Origin: Lampropedia cohaerens
Lineage (GTDB): Bacteria; Pseudomonadota; Gammaproteobacteria; Burkholderiales; Burkholderiaceae_C
Reading direction: 5' to 3'
Assembly: GCF_001005215.1 (NCBI RefSeq)
Contig: NZ_LBNQ01000033.1
Coordinates: 62,001 to 126,000, forward strand
DNA length: 64,000 nucleotides
Shown: positions 44,049-55,765 of the stretch, piece by piece
Layout: each line of letters starts with the position of its first letter
Numbering within the stretch: the first letter of the stretch is position 1
Made by a program: the position numbers and the translations under genes
Notes under the pieces: model-generated
Database searches by the model: none
What the model was told of the DNA's origin: nothing
The model's input: only the letters and a program-made list of their open reading frames with translations

Positions 44049-45077
44049 GTGTCTGACGCAATGACCGTTCAATCTCCCATCAAGCCGCCGGCGAGGCCGC
44101 GCGTGGTGACTGACAAGCCCAGTCCCAACGGCCCGCCCGAGCGCAAGTTCAACAAGATTCCCGACATCATCTTTGGTGTGCTGGCGCGCGGAGCCGCCGT
44201 GCTGACGCTGGGGCTGCTGGTCGGAATCATGATCTCGCTGTTCATCTCCGCCTGGCCTTCCATTCGGGAGTTTGGCGTTGGCTTCATCTTCAATTCGCAG
44301 TGGGATCCGGTGATGGATCTGTACGGCGGTTTGCCAATGGTGTACGGCACGCTGGCGACCTCGCTCATTGCGCTGCTGATCGCAGTGCCCGTGAGCTTTG
44401 GTATCGCCCTTTTCCTGACGGAGCTCTCGCCAGCCTGGCTCAAGCGTCCGTTGGGTACGGCCATTGAGCTGCTGGCGGCAGTGCCTTCGATCGTCTATGG
44501 CATGTGGGGGCTGATGGTGTTCGGCCCGATTCTGGTTCAGTACTTCCAACGGCCGTTGCAGGCCGTGTTCGGCGATGTGCCGGTGCTGGGGGCGCTGGTC
44601 AGCGGCGTGCCCATGGGCATTGGCGTGCTGCCAGCAGGCATCATCCTGGCGATCATGATCATCCCGTACATCGCTTCGGTCATGCGCGACGTGTTTGACG
44701 TCACACCGCCACTGCTGAAGGAGTCGGCCTATGGACTGGGCTCGACGACTTGGGAGGTGATGTGGAAAGTGGTGCTGCCCTATACCAAGGCGGGTGTGGT
44801 CGGCGGCATCATGCTGGGGCTGGGGCGCGCGCTGGGAGAGACCATGGCCGTGACGTTCGTCATCGGCAACGTGGCCCAGCTGTCCACCTCGCTGTTTGAC
44901 CCTGCTACGAGTATTACCGCTACGCTCGCCAACGAGTTCGCTGAGGCAGGCCCGGGCCTGCATCAGGCGTCGTTGTTCTATCTGGGGCTGCTGCTGTTTT
45001 TCATCACCTTCGTGGTGCTGGCCTTGTCGAAACTGATGCTGCTGCAGCTGCAAAAGGGTGAAGGGAAGAAATCATGA
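44049..45077 (+). CDS. pstC: Phosphate ABC transporter permease PstC
   Basis: 342-residue permease with about six helices; GTG start at 44049, preceded by AAGGAAA (an ATG four codons in is possible). EAA-loop-like region [33 protein letters not shown] and [18 protein letters not shown] are typical. A Pro-rich cytosolic N-terminus ([15 protein letters not shown]) precedes the first helix. Confidence 0.96.
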   Translation: MSDAMTVQSPIKPPARPRVVTDKPSPNGPPERKFNKIPDIIFGVLARGAAVLTLGLLVGIMISLFISAWPSIREFGVGFIFNSQWDPVMDLYGGLPMVYGTLATSLIALLIAVPVSFGIALFLTELSPAWLKRPLGTAIELLAAVPSIVYGMWGLMVFGPILVQYFQRPLQAVFGDVPVLGALVSGVPMGIGVLPAGIILAIMIIPYIASVMRDVFDVTPPLLKESAYGLGSTTWEVMWKVVLPYTKAGVVGGIMLGLGRALGETMAVTFVIGNVAQLSTSLFDPATSITATLANEFAEAGPGLHQASLFYLGLLLFFITFVVLALSKLMLLQLQKGEGKKS

Positions 45078-45970
45078 GTCAGCCATCTGCCAATGCTGCC
45101 AAGCCTTTCGTACGCAAGGGTAGTGAAGCCGACCGGCTGGCCATGTTCCGCAGCCGCAAGCGTGTCAATGTGGTTGCGATCTCGCTGGCGCTGGCGGCCA
45201 TGGCCTTCGGTGTGTTCTGGCTGCTGTGGATTCTGTGGGAGACGATTCGCCTGGGCGTAGGCGGGCTCAGCGGCGCGATTTTCACGCAGTCCACGCCCGC
45301 GCCCAACGCCGTCGGCGGGCTGGCCAATGCGCTGTATGGTTCGTTCATGATGGTGCTGCTGGCAACATTGGTTGCTACGCCCATCGGCATCCTTGCGGGC
45401 ATCAGTCTTGCCGAGTTCAACCCGAAGGGATGGCTGGCTTCTGTCACGCGTTTTGTCAATGACATCCTGCTGTCGGCTCCCAGTATCGTCATTGGTCTGT
45501 TCATCTACGCCATCATCGTCGCGCAGTTCAAGAGCTTTTCCGGTTATGCCGGTGCGGCAGCACTGGGGCTGATCGTGATTCCGGTGGTGCTGCGCACGAC
45601 CGAGAACATGCTGATGCTGGTGCCCAACAGCCTGCGCGAGGCCGCCTATGCGCTGGGCACGCCCAAGTGGAAGGTCATTGCCATGGTGACCATGCGCGCA
45701 GCCAAGTCGGGCGTGATTACCGGCATTTTGCTGGCGGTGGCGCGTATTTCCGGCGAAACAGCGCCGCTGCTGTTTACCGCACTGAACAACCAGTTCTGGA
45801 GCACAGACATGTCGCAGCCGATGTCCAGCCTGCCCGTCGTGATCTTCCAGTTTGCCATGAGCCCTTACCAGAACTGGCAGGAACTGGCCTGGGCAGGGGT
45901 GTTCATCATTACCGTCGCCGTGCTGGGTTTGAACATCCTGGCGCGTTACTTCACACGGCAGAAAGTCTGA
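45074..45970 (+). CDS. pstA: Phosphate ABC transporter permease PstA
   Basis: 298 residues, about six helices; ATG overlaps the pstC stop by 4 bases. Conserved [31 protein letters not shown] and [14 protein letters not shown] motifs. Partner permease of PstC. Confidence 0.96.
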   Translation: MSQPSANAAKPFVRKGSEADRLAMFRSRKRVNVVAISLALAAMAFGVFWLLWILWETIRLGVGGLSGAIFTQSTPAPNAVGGLANALYGSFMMVLLATLVATPIGILAGISLAEFNPKGWLASVTRFVNDILLSAPSIVIGLFIYAIIVAQFKSFSGYAGAAALGLIVIPVVLRTTENMLMLVPNSLREAAYALGTPKWKVIAMVTMRAAKSGVITGILLAVARISGETAPLLFTALNNQFWSTDMSQPMSSLPVVIFQFAMSPYQNWQELAWAGVFIITVAVLGLNILARYFTRQKV

Positions 45971-46048
45971 TTTCCAGAGGCGGGGGCGCGCCAGCACAGG
46001 CAGCGCTGCCCCGTACTCCCACGTAATTCGTACTCAAGGATTTCCATC

Positions 46049-46831
46049 ATGGCCACTGCAATGATCGCTCCTCAGGAGCCCGCCAAGATCGCGGTCAACA
46101 ATCTGAACTTCTACTACGGCAAGTTCCATGCGCTCAAGAACATCACTATGACCATTCCCGAGAAGAAGGTCACGGCGTTCATCGGGCCATCGGGCTGTGG
46201 CAAGTCGACACTGCTGCGCACCTTCAACCGCATGTTCGAGCTGTATCCGGAGCAGCGCGCCGAAGGCGAGATCATGCTCGACGGGCAGAACCTGCTGTCC
46301 AAGGATCTGGACGTGGCATTGGTGCGCGCGCGCGTGGGCATGGTGTTCCAGAAGCCCACGCCATTTCCGATGTCGGTCTATGACAACGTGGCCTTTGGCG
46401 TGCGCCTGTTCGAGAAGCTCTCCAAGTCCGAAATGGATGATCGCGTGGAAAGCGCCCTGCGCAAGGCCGCGTTGTGGAATGAGGTCAAGGACAAGTTGCA
46501 GCAAACTGGCTCCGGCCTCTCCGGCGGCCAGCAGCAGCGCCTGTGCATTGCCCGCGGCATCGCGCTGATGCCGGAAGTGCTGCTGCTCGATGAACCCTGC
46601 TCGGCGCTCGATCCGCTCTCGACCAGCAAGATCGAGGAGCTGATCGAGGAGCTCAAGGACGAGTACACCGTCGTGATCGTGACCCACAACATGCAGCAGG
46701 CTGCGCGCTGCAGCGATTACACGGCGTACATGTATCTGGGCGATCTGATGGAGTTCGGCCCGACCAAGGAGCTGTTCGTCAAGCCGCAGCGCAAGGAAAC
46801 GGAAGACTACATCACGGGCCGCTTCGGCTGA
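46049..46831 (+). CDS. pstB: Phosphate ABC transporter ATPase PstB
   Basis: 260-residue ABC ATPase: Walker [14 protein letters not shown]-loop [19 protein letters not shown], signature [14 protein letters not shown], Walker [22 protein letters not shown] switch. The phosphate-specific PFPMSVYDN segment fixes the assignment. AAGGA ahead of ATG 46049. Confidence 0.97.
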   Translation: MATAMIAPQEPAKIAVNNLNFYYGKFHALKNITMTIPEKKVTAFIGPSGCGKSTLLRTFNRMFELYPEQRAEGEIMLDGQNLLSKDLDVALVRARVGMVFQKPTPFPMSVYDNVAFGVRLFEKLSKSEMDDRVESALRKAALWNEVKDKLQQTGSGLSGGQQQRLCIARGIALMPEVLLLDEPCSALDPLSTSKIEELIEELKDEYTVVIVTHNMQQAARCSDYTAYMYLGDLMEFGPTKELFVKPQRKETEDYITGRFG

Positions 46832-46902
46832 TGGCGCGTGTCTGCGAGTACGTCCCCGCTTGTCCAAGGGCTTTGTCCTGATTGAACCATCTGGAGGTTT
46901 CC

Positions 46903-47604
46903 GTGCCTGATCAACATTCTTCGTCACAATTTGAGGCTGAGCTCAACAACATCTCTGCACGCATCATGGAGATGGGCGGGCTGGTCGAGTCGCAGATCAA
47001 GTACGCGATCGACGCCATTGCCAATTACGATGCGCACGCCGTCTCGTTGATCGAGCGGCTGGAAGATCGTGTCAACGCCCTGGATGTCGAGCTTGATGCC
47101 GATCTCTCCACCATCATCGCCACGCGCCAGCCGACCGCCAAGGATCTGCGCATGCTGTTGGCCATCTCCAAGGCTACGGCCAACCTGGAGCGCATCGGCG
47201 ACGAGGCCAACAAGATGGGGCGGATGATCAAGACCATCATCGATACGCAGCATTCCCGCAGCATTCCGATCTATGACTTGAAGTACTCCGGCGAGCTCGC
47301 CGCCGCGCAGCTGCGACGCGCGCTGGATGCCTTTGCGCGCCGAGATGTCAGCAATGTCGTGGACATCCTCAAGCAGGATGACGCCATCGACCGCGAGTTC
47401 GAGGGGTATACGCGCAAGCTGGTGACCTACATGATGGAGGATCCGCGCAAGATCTCGGTCAGCATGGAACTGCTGTTTCTTGCCAAGTCGATCGAACGCA
47501 TCGGCGATCACTCCAAGAACCTGGCCGAGCTGATCGTGTTCATGGTCAAGGGCAAGGACGTGCGCCACACGTCGGTCGAGAACGTCGAGAACGTATTGCA
47601 ATAA
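46903..47604 (+). CDS. phoU: Phosphate transport regulator PhoU
   Basis: 233 residues of paired three-helix bundles with metal-binding ERIGDEANKMGR and ERIGDHSKNLAEL. GTG 46903 was chosen for GGAGG 6 bases upstream; an upstream TTG frame lacks one. Links Pst transport status to PhoR/PhoB signalling. Co-directional between pstB and phoB. Confidence 0.95.
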   Translation: MPDQHSSSQFEAELNNISARIMEMGGLVESQIKYAIDAIANYDAHAVSLIERLEDRVNALDVELDADLSTIIATRQPTAKDLRMLLAISKATANLERIGDEANKMGRMIKTIIDTQHSRSIPIYDLKYSGELAAAQLRRALDAFARRDVSNVVDILKQDDAIDREFEGYTRKLVTYMMEDPRKISVSMELLFLAKSIERIGDHSKNLAELIVFMVKGKDVRHTSVENVENVLQ

Positions 47605-47623
47605 GCAGGGCAGGCAGCGAACT

Positions 47624-48340
47624 ATGAGTGGACCCCGCGTCTTGGTGGTGGAAGATGAGCGCGACATCAGCGAGCTGATCGCCATCAACCTCCGCCATTA
47701 TGGATATGCGCCCGTGTGCGTCGAGGATGGCGAAGCCGCACAGCGTGAACTGGATGCCGTGCTGCCGGACGTCATCTTGCTGGACTGGATGTTGCCCGGC
47801 CACAGCGGCCTCGTGCTGGCGCGGCGCTGGCGCAGCCACCCGCGCACCAGGGCCGTGCCCATCCTGATGTTGACGGCGCGTGGCGATGAGCCCGACAAGG
47901 TGGCGGGGCTGGATGCGGGGGCGGATGACTACCTGACCAAGCCTTTTTCCATTCAGGAAATGCTGGCGCGCATCCGGGCCGTGCTGCGCCGGCGCGCACC
48001 TGATCAGGCTGGCGAGGCGGTGCAGATCGGCAACCTGCATCTGGACAATGCCTCCCACCGGGTACTGCTGTCAGGTCAGCCACTGAAGATGGGCCCCACC
48101 GAGTTCAAGCTGCTGAACTTCCTGATGCAGAACCCCGAGCGTGTGCATACGCGCTCGTCCTTGCTGGACAAGGTCTGGGGCGACCACGTCTTCATTGAGG
48201 AGCGCACCGTAGACGTTCACATCAAACGCCTGCGCGAAGCCCTGACTACCGCTGGCAACATGGTCGAAACGGTGCGTGGCGTAGGCTACCGCTTCACGGC
48301 CAACCCAACCAGCGCACCAGCGCCGATGGCCAAGCAGTAA
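47624..48340 (+). CDS. phoB: Phosphate response regulator PhoB
   Basis: 238 residues. Receiver domain with VVEDERD, phosphorylated Asp in VILLDWMLPG, LTARGDE and LTKPFS; OmpR-type winged helix with LKMGPTEFKLLNFLMQNPERVHTRSSLLDKVWG and RTVDVHIKRLR. It binds Pho boxes such as 42612-42641. The usual partner phoR does not follow; the next gene is on the other strand. Confidence 0.95.
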   Translation: MSGPRVLVVEDERDISELIAINLRHYGYAPVCVEDGEAAQRELDAVLPDVILLDWMLPGHSGLVLARRWRSHPRTRAVPILMLTARGDEPDKVAGLDAGADDYLTKPFSIQEMLARIRAVLRRRAPDQAGEAVQIGNLHLDNASHRVLLSGQPLKMGPTEFKLLNFLMQNPERVHTRSSLLDKVWGDHVFIEERTVDVHIKRLREALTTAGNMVETVRGVGYRFTANPTSAPAPMAKQ

Positions 48341-48356
48341 CGCGACCAAGAGCGCT

Positions 48357-48950
48357 TCAGCCGAGCAGGCGTGCGCGCAGCATGGGCAGGGCATCCAGGC
48401 CCCACAGCAATTCCCCGTCCACCACGAAACTCGGTACCCCAAACAGCCCGGTTGCCAGCGCTGCATCGGTGTTGGCGCGCAGGCGCTGTTTGATTGCCTC
48501 ATCGTCGACCGACTGGATGGTGGGCTGCCATTGCTTGTGCAGAACGGCGCGCAGCGCTTCCAACCGCTGCAGATCCAGCGGGTCCGCGCCACCAGCCTCC
48601 CAGCAATGAGCGAATACCGCGTTGGCAACATAGCGGTTGATGGCACCGTCTTCGCTACACGCCAACGCCATGCGTGATAGAGGAATGCTCGAGAAGGGAT
48701 GGTTGACTGCAGGGGCAAACGACGTTAGCCCTGCCTGCTCGGCGAGCCACGTGGTGTGGCGTCTGATCCAGTCGCGCTTGGCGGGCTGCTGGGCGGGCGA
48801 GGGTACGGCATTGGCCTTAAAAACTGCACCGAGCACGATGGGGCGGTACTCCATCCGGTAGCTGCAGCCTTCCAGCGCCTGCGGCAGTGCGTGAAATGCC
48901 AGATAGGCATAGGGCGATACGAAATCGAGGTAGAACGTGACGTTCTTCAT
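48357..48950 (-). CDS. DsbA-family 2-hydroxychromene-2-carboxylate isomerase-like protein
   Basis: 197-residue thioredoxin-fold protein of the HCCA-isomerase/kappa-GST group: FYLDFVSPYAYLAFHAL with Ser in place of the DsbA cysteine, and the FGVPSFVVDGELLWGLDALPML ending. It normally uses glutathione in naphthalene-type degradation, but here no such genes are near, so the substrate is unknown. Convergent with phoB, 16 bases apart. Confidence 0.88.
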   Translation of the reverse strand: MKNVTFYLDFVSPYAYLAFHALPQALEGCSYRMEYRPIVLGAVFKANAVPSPAQQPAKRDWIRRHTTWLAEQAGLTSFAPAVNHPFSSIPLSRMALACSEDGAINRYVANAVFAHCWEAGGADPLDLQRLEALRAVLHKQWQPTIQSVDDEAIKQRLRANTDAALATGLFGVPSFVVDGELLWGLDALPMLRARLLG

Positions 48951-49214
48951 GGTTGTCTCCTTGGTGAGGGCATGGGGCAGTCTAATGGCCTCATGCGTGG
49001 GAAGGTGCCGCTATGCCGTCAAATGTGAGACAGGGATGTAACGCTTGGGTATTCAGCAGCATTTGACCGCGGCTAGGGCCAAGTGGGGACGCAAGGGATT
49101 GACAGTGGCGGGAGATTGCCCTTGCATTCGGTGCCATCTGCCCCGCCCGTTGGCACGGCCTGCGAGAACAGATCTGGTTCCCGCGCGGCTTGCTGACGCG
49201 CCGGCACCCGCTGG
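48951..49214. other. Spacer; possible decayed continuation of the cas3 remnant
   Basis: 264 bases with no supported gene. The minus-strand frame 49073-49507 overlaps the Cas3-like fragment and extends here, but reads like out-of-frame sequence. Confidence 0.4.
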
Positions 49215-49598
49215 TTAGCTGGCACCTCCAACTGGTCGTTCACCATCAAAGCTAGCGCCATTGGCCAGAGCGGCTTGGTGCCCGGCAATGCCATACGCCA
49301 GCAGCCAGCCAATCTGTGGATAGCGCTCAAGCGCAATCTTCGCGCCCCAGGTTGAGTGGTTGATCTGCAGTGCCTGTCCTTGCAGCTTGCGCTGAAATGG
49401 CTTGCAGTACTTGCCGAGGTCGTGCAGCAACCCGGCTGCCCGGGCCAGCTGCGCCGCGCCGAAATGCACAGCGTGCGCTTGCGCCAACGCCGCCACCGCG
49501 TTCGCATGCTCGGCCATGCTCTGGTGGCCAGCCTTTACGGGGTCAGGCGAGGAGTGGGCAAAGTAGCGTGAGACGTCAGAGGATTCGAGGCAGGACAT
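49215..49598 (-). pseudogene. Truncated Cas3 HD-nuclease domain
   Basis: 127 residues. It starts YFAHSSPDPVKAGHQSMAEHANAVAALA and has the HD motif AGLLHDLGKYCKPFQRKLQG, then INHSTWGAKIAL and the later GIAGHQ, i.e. the start of the Cas3-double-prime HD domain that cuts DNA in type I CRISPR. A full Cas3 is 700-900 residues; the helicase part is absent and the protein stops soon after GHQAALANG. GGAG precedes ATG 49598. No other cas genes are present. Possibly expressed, but more likely a remnant. Confidence 0.7.
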
Positions 49599-49900
49599 GC
49601 GTGGTCTCCATTCGTTCGATGGTTTTTGAAACTATGCCCCAGATGGCGGCGACCTGAACCATTCATCCCCACCTGCGGTGGAAAACGTTGTGGATATCTT
49701 GCGGGAACGGGTGGGATGGCAAAGTGAGGGTGGGTTCAATGCTTATTTTTTGAGCAGTGGGCTGACGAGTCAGGCAGTGGCTCTGCGACCCACCTGCCGG
49801 TGTGCCTGTGGTGAACAGGTTCTGAGCGAGAGCCACCCTTCGCTATCATCACCGGCGCATCCCTTCTACATTCGCCAAGCCGCAATGCGGCGGCCTGCTC
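49599..49900. other. Spacer ahead of the LysR gene with a CRISPR-repeat-like sequence
   Basis: 302 bases. At 49659-49686 the minus strand reads like a degenerate type I CRISPR repeat (TTCCACC-GCA-GGTGG stem, then GGGATGAA). Only one copy exists, so no array is called. Confidence 0.4.
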
Positions 49901-50806
49901 ATGCACGATCTCAACGACTTTTACTACTATGCACAGGTGATCGAACACGGCGGTTTCGCTGCCGCGGGTCGCGCGTTGGGGCTTCCCAAATCCAAGCTGA
50001 GCCGCCGTGTTGCGGCGCTGGAAGCGCGCCTGGGGGTGCGGCTGATCCAGCGCTCCACCCGGCGCTTTGTCGTCACCGATGTGGGACAGCGCTTTCATGC
50101 GCACTGCAAGGCGATGCTGGTCGAGGCAGAGGCTGCCGAGGCGGCGGTGCTCAGCAGCCGAGCCGAGCCGGCTGGCGTGGTGCGCATGAGCTGCCCGACC
50201 GCGCTACTGCAGGCGCAGGTCGCGCATATGGTGGCGGATTTCATGGTCGCCTATCCCGCGGTACAGGTGCATTTGGAAGATACCAACCGCCGTGTGGATG
50301 TGGTGGGGGAAGGAATCGACGTGGCGTTGCGCGTGCGACCCGCTCCGTTGGAGGACAGCGATCTGGTGTTGCGCGTACTGGGGCAGCGCAGCCAGTGTCT
50401 GGTGGCCAGTCCCCAGCTTTTGGCTACGCACGGCACGCCTATGCAGCCAGCGGATCTGGCAGCCTTGCCCAGCCTGGCGCTGGGGCAACCCCAGTTTGAT
50501 TACCACTGGCATCTGATTGGCCCTGATGGCCAGCATCACCAGATTGCGCACCAGCCTCGCCTGGTTACCCGCAGCATGCCAGCGCTGCTGGTGGCTGCGG
50601 AAGCTGGCGTAGGCGTGGTGCAGCTGCCGCGCATGATGATGCACGATGCGCTGGCACGCGGCGCGCTGGTGCAGGTGATGCCTGGCTGGGAGCCACCTGC
50701 GGAGATCGTGCACGCGGTGTTGCCCAGCAGGCGCTATCTGTTGCCCGCGGTGCGTGCGCTGGTGGATGATCTGGCCCAGCGCTTTTCCGCACTGCAGGAT
50801 CAGTAG
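49901..50806 (+). CDS. LysR-family transcriptional regulator
   Basis: 301 residues. Winged HTH at 5-62 (LNDFYYYAQVIEHGGFAAAGRALGLPKSKLSRRVAALEARLGVRLIQRSTRR) and a periplasmic-binding-like effector domain. Convergent with the adenylating enzyme gene (stop 50806 against 50820), so it is not obviously its regulator; the target is unknown. Confidence 0.92.
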   Translation: MHDLNDFYYYAQVIEHGGFAAAGRALGLPKSKLSRRVAALEARLGVRLIQRSTRRFVVTDVGQRFHAHCKAMLVEAEAAEAAVLSSRAEPAGVVRMSCPTALLQAQVAHMVADFMVAYPAVQVHLEDTNRRVDVVGEGIDVALRVRPAPLEDSDLVLRVLGQRSQCLVASPQLLATHGTPMQPADLAALPSLALGQPQFDYHWHLIGPDGQHHQIAHQPRLVTRSMPALLVAAEAGVGVVQLPRMMMHDALARGALVQVMPGWEPPAEIVHAVLPSRRYLLPAVRALVDDLAQRFSALQDQ

Positions 50807-50819
50807 CTGCCGTTATTCG

Positions 50820-52529
<1,710 letters not shown>

Positions 52530-52562
52530 GTCTGCGGTGATGGAAAAAAGGTGGCAGATGGA

Positions 52563-53768
52563 TCAGTGTGCCGGTCGTCGGCTGTGCAGCGGCACGGCAA
52601 TGGCCAGCGCAGTCATGGTCAGGGCCATGAATGCGTAAGGGATGCCGGGTGCAATGGTGTAGAGCAGCGTGCCGACGATGGGGCCGATGACCATGCCAAG
52701 CCCCTGCGCCGCCGAGGCGCTGCCCGCGGCCGCGCCCTGTTCATGTGGCTCGACGGCGTTGGCAGCCATGGCCTGGAAGGAGGGGAAAACGAATCCCATG
52801 CCGAAGGCACCGATGCTGTTGGTCAGCGTAAGCATCAGCGCAGAGCCCACGAAGTACGTGCCGGCGTAGCCCAGGGCCGCGATGGAGGCCCCCGCGACGA
52901 TCCAGCGCTCCAGCGCGATTCCGGGCAGCCGTATCACGCATTGCTGCGCCAGGATCAGCGCCACGCCGACGCTCGTGAGCACATGTCCCGCCACCCGCGC
53001 GCCGGTGTCCGCATCCAGGCTCAGCCTATCCATGGCGAAAAAGCCGATGGAGACCTGCGCGATCGAGACGGTCATCATGGCCGTCAGGGCCGTAGCCATG
53101 GCCAGGCGCAGGCGCGGATCGAAAAGCTTCAGCGCAGCCGGGCGCTGTGTGCTTGCGCTGGTGGTGCCATGGCGTGGCGCTGGCTGCCACGGCAGCCACA
53201 GCAGCAGGATCAGGCTGCCCAGCATTGGCAGCAGGGCGGTCGCGTAAAAGCCCCATTGCAGGCCATGCGCACTGACCGTGCTGACGATGGCAGGGCCCGC
53301 CACCATGCCCAGTGCCGTGGCGGAGCCGAGCTTGGCCATGGCCTGCTGTCGCTCCAGTGGCGCGATATTGTCCGCGATGGCCGCTGCGGCCGTTGGCGGT
53401 ACTGCCGCATAGAACGCGCCAATCAATGCCCGTGTGCCAACCAGCATGCCCATGGTGAGAAGCGCCGGCAGGGCGGTGCGCAACGCCATGTCGACATACA
53501 GTGCCAGCACTGCGTATGCCAGCGCGAAGGCGGACAGGCCGGCCAGCAAAATCGGCTTGCGCCCCATGCGGTCGCTCAGGCGCCCCCAGGGGCGTGCCAG
53601 CAGCATCCAGAACACCCCCCCAATGGCCATGGAGACGCCGGCAACCAGTTCGGGCACTCCCAGCTGGCGCACGACGGGTCCGATGATCGCAACGTAGGCC
53701 ATCATCGCCATCGTTCCCAGCAGGGCTGCTATGAGCAAGGGGGTGAGGCGAAAGGTGGACGTTGTCAT
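52563..53768 (-). CDS. MFS transporter
   Basis: 402 residues with about twelve helices; motif A-like region RPWGRLSDRMGRKPILLAGL between helices 2 and 3, and motif C-like GSATALGMVAGPAIVS. It resembles drug:H+ antiporter-1 and siderophore-export (EntS-like) proteins. ATG at 53766-53768; a TTG five codons earlier is possible. Upstream of and same-strand with the aryl-AMP ligase (33 bases between them), so export or import of a related aryl compound is a fair guess. Confidence 0.88.
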   Translation of the reverse strand: MTTSTFRLTPLLIAALLGTMAMMAYVAIIGPVVRQLGVPELVAGVSMAIGGVFWMLLARPWGRLSDRMGRKPILLAGLSAFALAYAVLALYVDMALRTALPALLTMGMLVGTRALIGAFYAAVPPTAAAAIADNIAPLERQQAMAKLGSATALGMVAGPAIVSTVSAHGLQWGFYATALLPMLGSLILLLWLPWQPAPRHGTTSASTQRPAALKLFDPRLRLAMATALTAMMTVSIAQVSIGFFAMDRLSLDADTGARVAGHVLTSVGVALILAQQCVIRLPGIALERWIVAGASIAALGYAGTYFVGSALMLTLTNSIGAFGMGFVFPSFQAMAANAVEPHEQGAAAGSASAAQGLGMVIGPIVGTLLYTIAPGIPYAFMALTMTALAIAVPLHSRRPAH

Positions 53769-54007
53769 CAAGTGCGGGAGCAAGGGGCGGTTGGGGATTG
53801 CCGTCGCAGCGCACTGCGAACGCGGCGGATTTACAGCAGGGGGGCAAATGCGCGGCCTGCTTGCGCAGGGCCGCGCAGATCATACCCATATCCGCGCAGC
53901 TTGGCTGCAGGGGCCGCGCGCGGGCAGCTGCCTATAATGGCGCCGTTCCTAGGGGTGTCCTGAGGCGCGGTTCATCGACCCTTCAAGCGGTGTCACACAC
54001 GTGGCAT

Positions 54008-54112
54008 AGGTGCGGGGAGATCGGAATAGCTTCTGACGGGCTGAGAGTTTGCGCACGCGGTGCGCGATAACCCTTTGAACCTGATCCGGGTCATGCCGGC
54101 GAAGGGAAGGAC
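54008..54112 (+). promoter_or_regulatory. TPP riboswitch (THI element)
   Basis: Core signals: GGGCTGAGAG (54038-54047), the P3 stem GCGCAC-GCG-GTGCGC (54051-54065), and the conserved ACCCTTTGAACCTGATC..GGGTCATGCCGGCGAAGGGA. The 5-prime boundary is approximate, since a GGGGTG-like stretch also occurs at 53952. It lies on the plus strand ahead of the SSS transporter. Thiamine pyrophosphate binding should lower expression. Confidence 0.9.
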
Positions 54113-54155
54113 GATTGCCACTGCGAGCGCCTGCAACGGGCGCGCTGGTGCGCGG

Positions 54156-54196
54156 CCTTCCATGTTCTGGTTTCTGCCAATACCGTATGGAAGGGG
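54156..54196 (+). promoter_or_regulatory. Ribosome-site-sequestering hairpin (riboswitch expression platform)
   Basis: CCTTCCAT (54156-54163) pairs with ATGGAAGG (54187-54194), which includes the AAGGGG ribosome site of the transporter at 54191-54196, 7 bases before ATG 54203. Suggests translational OFF control. Confidence 0.6.
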
Positions 54197-54202
54197 TGTG
54201 CC

Positions 54203-55660
54203 ATGGCACAGACGTCGTTTCTCTCCAGTGCTGCCGCCATTGTCTGGCTGGTGTTTTTTGCCGCGCTGTTCGCCATTGCCGGCATGCTCTATGCGCGCAG
54301 GCGGCGCGACAGTCTGGAGGAATTCATCACCGCGCGTGGCTCGCAGGGCTCGCTGGCGACTTCGCTGACGCTGATGGCGTCGGCGCTGGGGGCGTGGATT
54401 CTGTTTTCGCCGCCACAGGCCGCGACCTGGGGCGGAATCGCCGCGGTCATCGGCTATGCGCTGGGGGCGATGGCGCCGCGCCTGGCCATGATTCCTCTGG
54501 GCCAGCGCATGCGCGCGCTGATCCCGCGCGGCCACTCGCTGACGGAGTTCCTGATGGCGCGCTATGGCCGCGGCATGTACTTGACGGCCCTGCTGATCAT
54601 GCTGTTTTACATGTTCATTGCGATGACGGCCGAGATCACCGCCATCGCGCTGCTGGTTACCCTGATTGCGCCCGTGCCGCTCTGGGTGACGGCTGCGATC
54701 GTCATGGGGTTCACGCTGCTCTATACGTCCTACGGTGGGCTGCGCGCTTCGATCTTCACCGATCAGATCCAGATCGTTCTCATCGTGCCGCTGTTGCTGG
54801 CGCTGGTGGCGTTGGGATGGTGGGTCACCGGCGGGCCGGCGCCGGTGGTGCGCAGCCTGCGGGAGACGGCGCCGCAGCTGCTGGACATCACCAGCGCGAC
54901 TGGCATCAAGGCAGGACTGACCTTTTTCGTGGCCATCCTGCTGACGGAGATCTTCCATCAGGGGAACTGGCAGCGCGTCTACGCCGCTCGCAACACGCGG
55001 GACATGCGTCGCGGCTTCCTGCTGGGCGGGGTACTGGTTGGGCCATTTATCCTGGCCATGGGGCTGTTCGGCCTGGCCTTCATGGCCCGCTCGCCGCAGG
55101 GGGACAGCTCGGTGGCGCTGTTCAGCGTCATCATGCCTGCGCTGCCACTGTGGCTGGCTGTTGCGCTGATTCCTCTGGGCCTGGCACTGGTCATGAGCAG
55201 TGCCGACACTGTCATCAATGCGGTGTCCAGCATCGTGGCGGTGGACATTGGCAAGCTGTATCCGCGCGTCTCCACGGCAGTCTTGCTGCGGCTGGCGCGC
55301 TGGTTGATTCTGCTGCTGGCCATTCCGGTGCTGATTGTCGCGGCGCAGGGCTACAGCGTGCTCTACCTCTTCCTGCTGGCTGACCTGTTGTGTGCGGCTG
55401 CGGCGTTTCCGGTCTTCTTCGGGCTCTATAACCGACGTCATGACGGGCTGGACGCGGTACTGGCAACGCTGTCGGGGCTGGCGGCCGGTCTGTGGATGTT
55501 CCCGCGGCCCGGTCAACCGATGGACACCCTGCTGGAGGCATTTTTGCTGGCGGCGCTGGTGCCAGTGGGAATGATTGGCGTGCTGCAGCTGGTGCGCCGC
55601 GCGCGCGCTCTGTTCGATCTCCAGTCGCTCGCTGGCAGCGTGCGCAGACTGGATCGCTGA
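54203..55660 (+). CDS. Sodium:solute symporter under TPP riboswitch control
   Basis: 485 residues, about thirteen helices, SSS family: SLEEFITARGSQGSLATSLTLMASALGAWILFSPP, SLTEFLMARYGRGMYLTALLIMLFYM, GNWQRVYAARNTRDMRRGFLLGG, SSADTVINAVSSIVAVDIGKLYPR. The riboswitch points to uptake of thiamine or a precursor such as hydroxymethylpyrimidine; similar SSS proteins were predicted as thiamine-related (ThiV). No thi genes adjacent. Confidence 0.88.
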   Translation: MAQTSFLSSAAAIVWLVFFAALFAIAGMLYARRRRDSLEEFITARGSQGSLATSLTLMASALGAWILFSPPQAATWGGIAAVIGYALGAMAPRLAMIPLGQRMRALIPRGHSLTEFLMARYGRGMYLTALLIMLFYMFIAMTAEITAIALLVTLIAPVPLWVTAAIVMGFTLLYTSYGGLRASIFTDQIQIVLIVPLLLALVALGWWVTGGPAPVVRSLRETAPQLLDITSATGIKAGLTFFVAILLTEIFHQGNWQRVYAARNTRDMRRGFLLGGVLVGPFILAMGLFGLAFMARSPQGDSSVALFSVIMPALPLWLAVALIPLGLALVMSSADTVINAVSSIVAVDIGKLYPRVSTAVLLRLARWLILLLAIPVLIVAAQGYSVLYLFLLADLLCAAAAFPVFFGLYNRRHDGLDAVLATLSGLAAGLWMFPRPGQPMDTLLEAFLLAALVPVGMIGVLQLVRRARALFDLQSLAGSVRRLDR

Positions 55661-55765
55661 GCGCAGGGCCTCTGGTTTTTCGGGCCGCTTCTGCTGCACA
55701 GGCCTGACTGGCGCGCCTTATGATGGCGCCGCACAAGTGCGTTCTACTTTTTCGGGAGGCTAGTG

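Noticed and set aside
49659..49686. CRISPR array
   Set aside because: Only one repeat-like unit with no second copy or spacer; listed as a weak observation, not as an array.
53984..54010. Alternative 5-prime boundary of the TPP riboswitch at the GGGGTG near 53952
   Set aside because: It would need a large insertion in the aptamer; the compact 54008-54112 reading is preferred.
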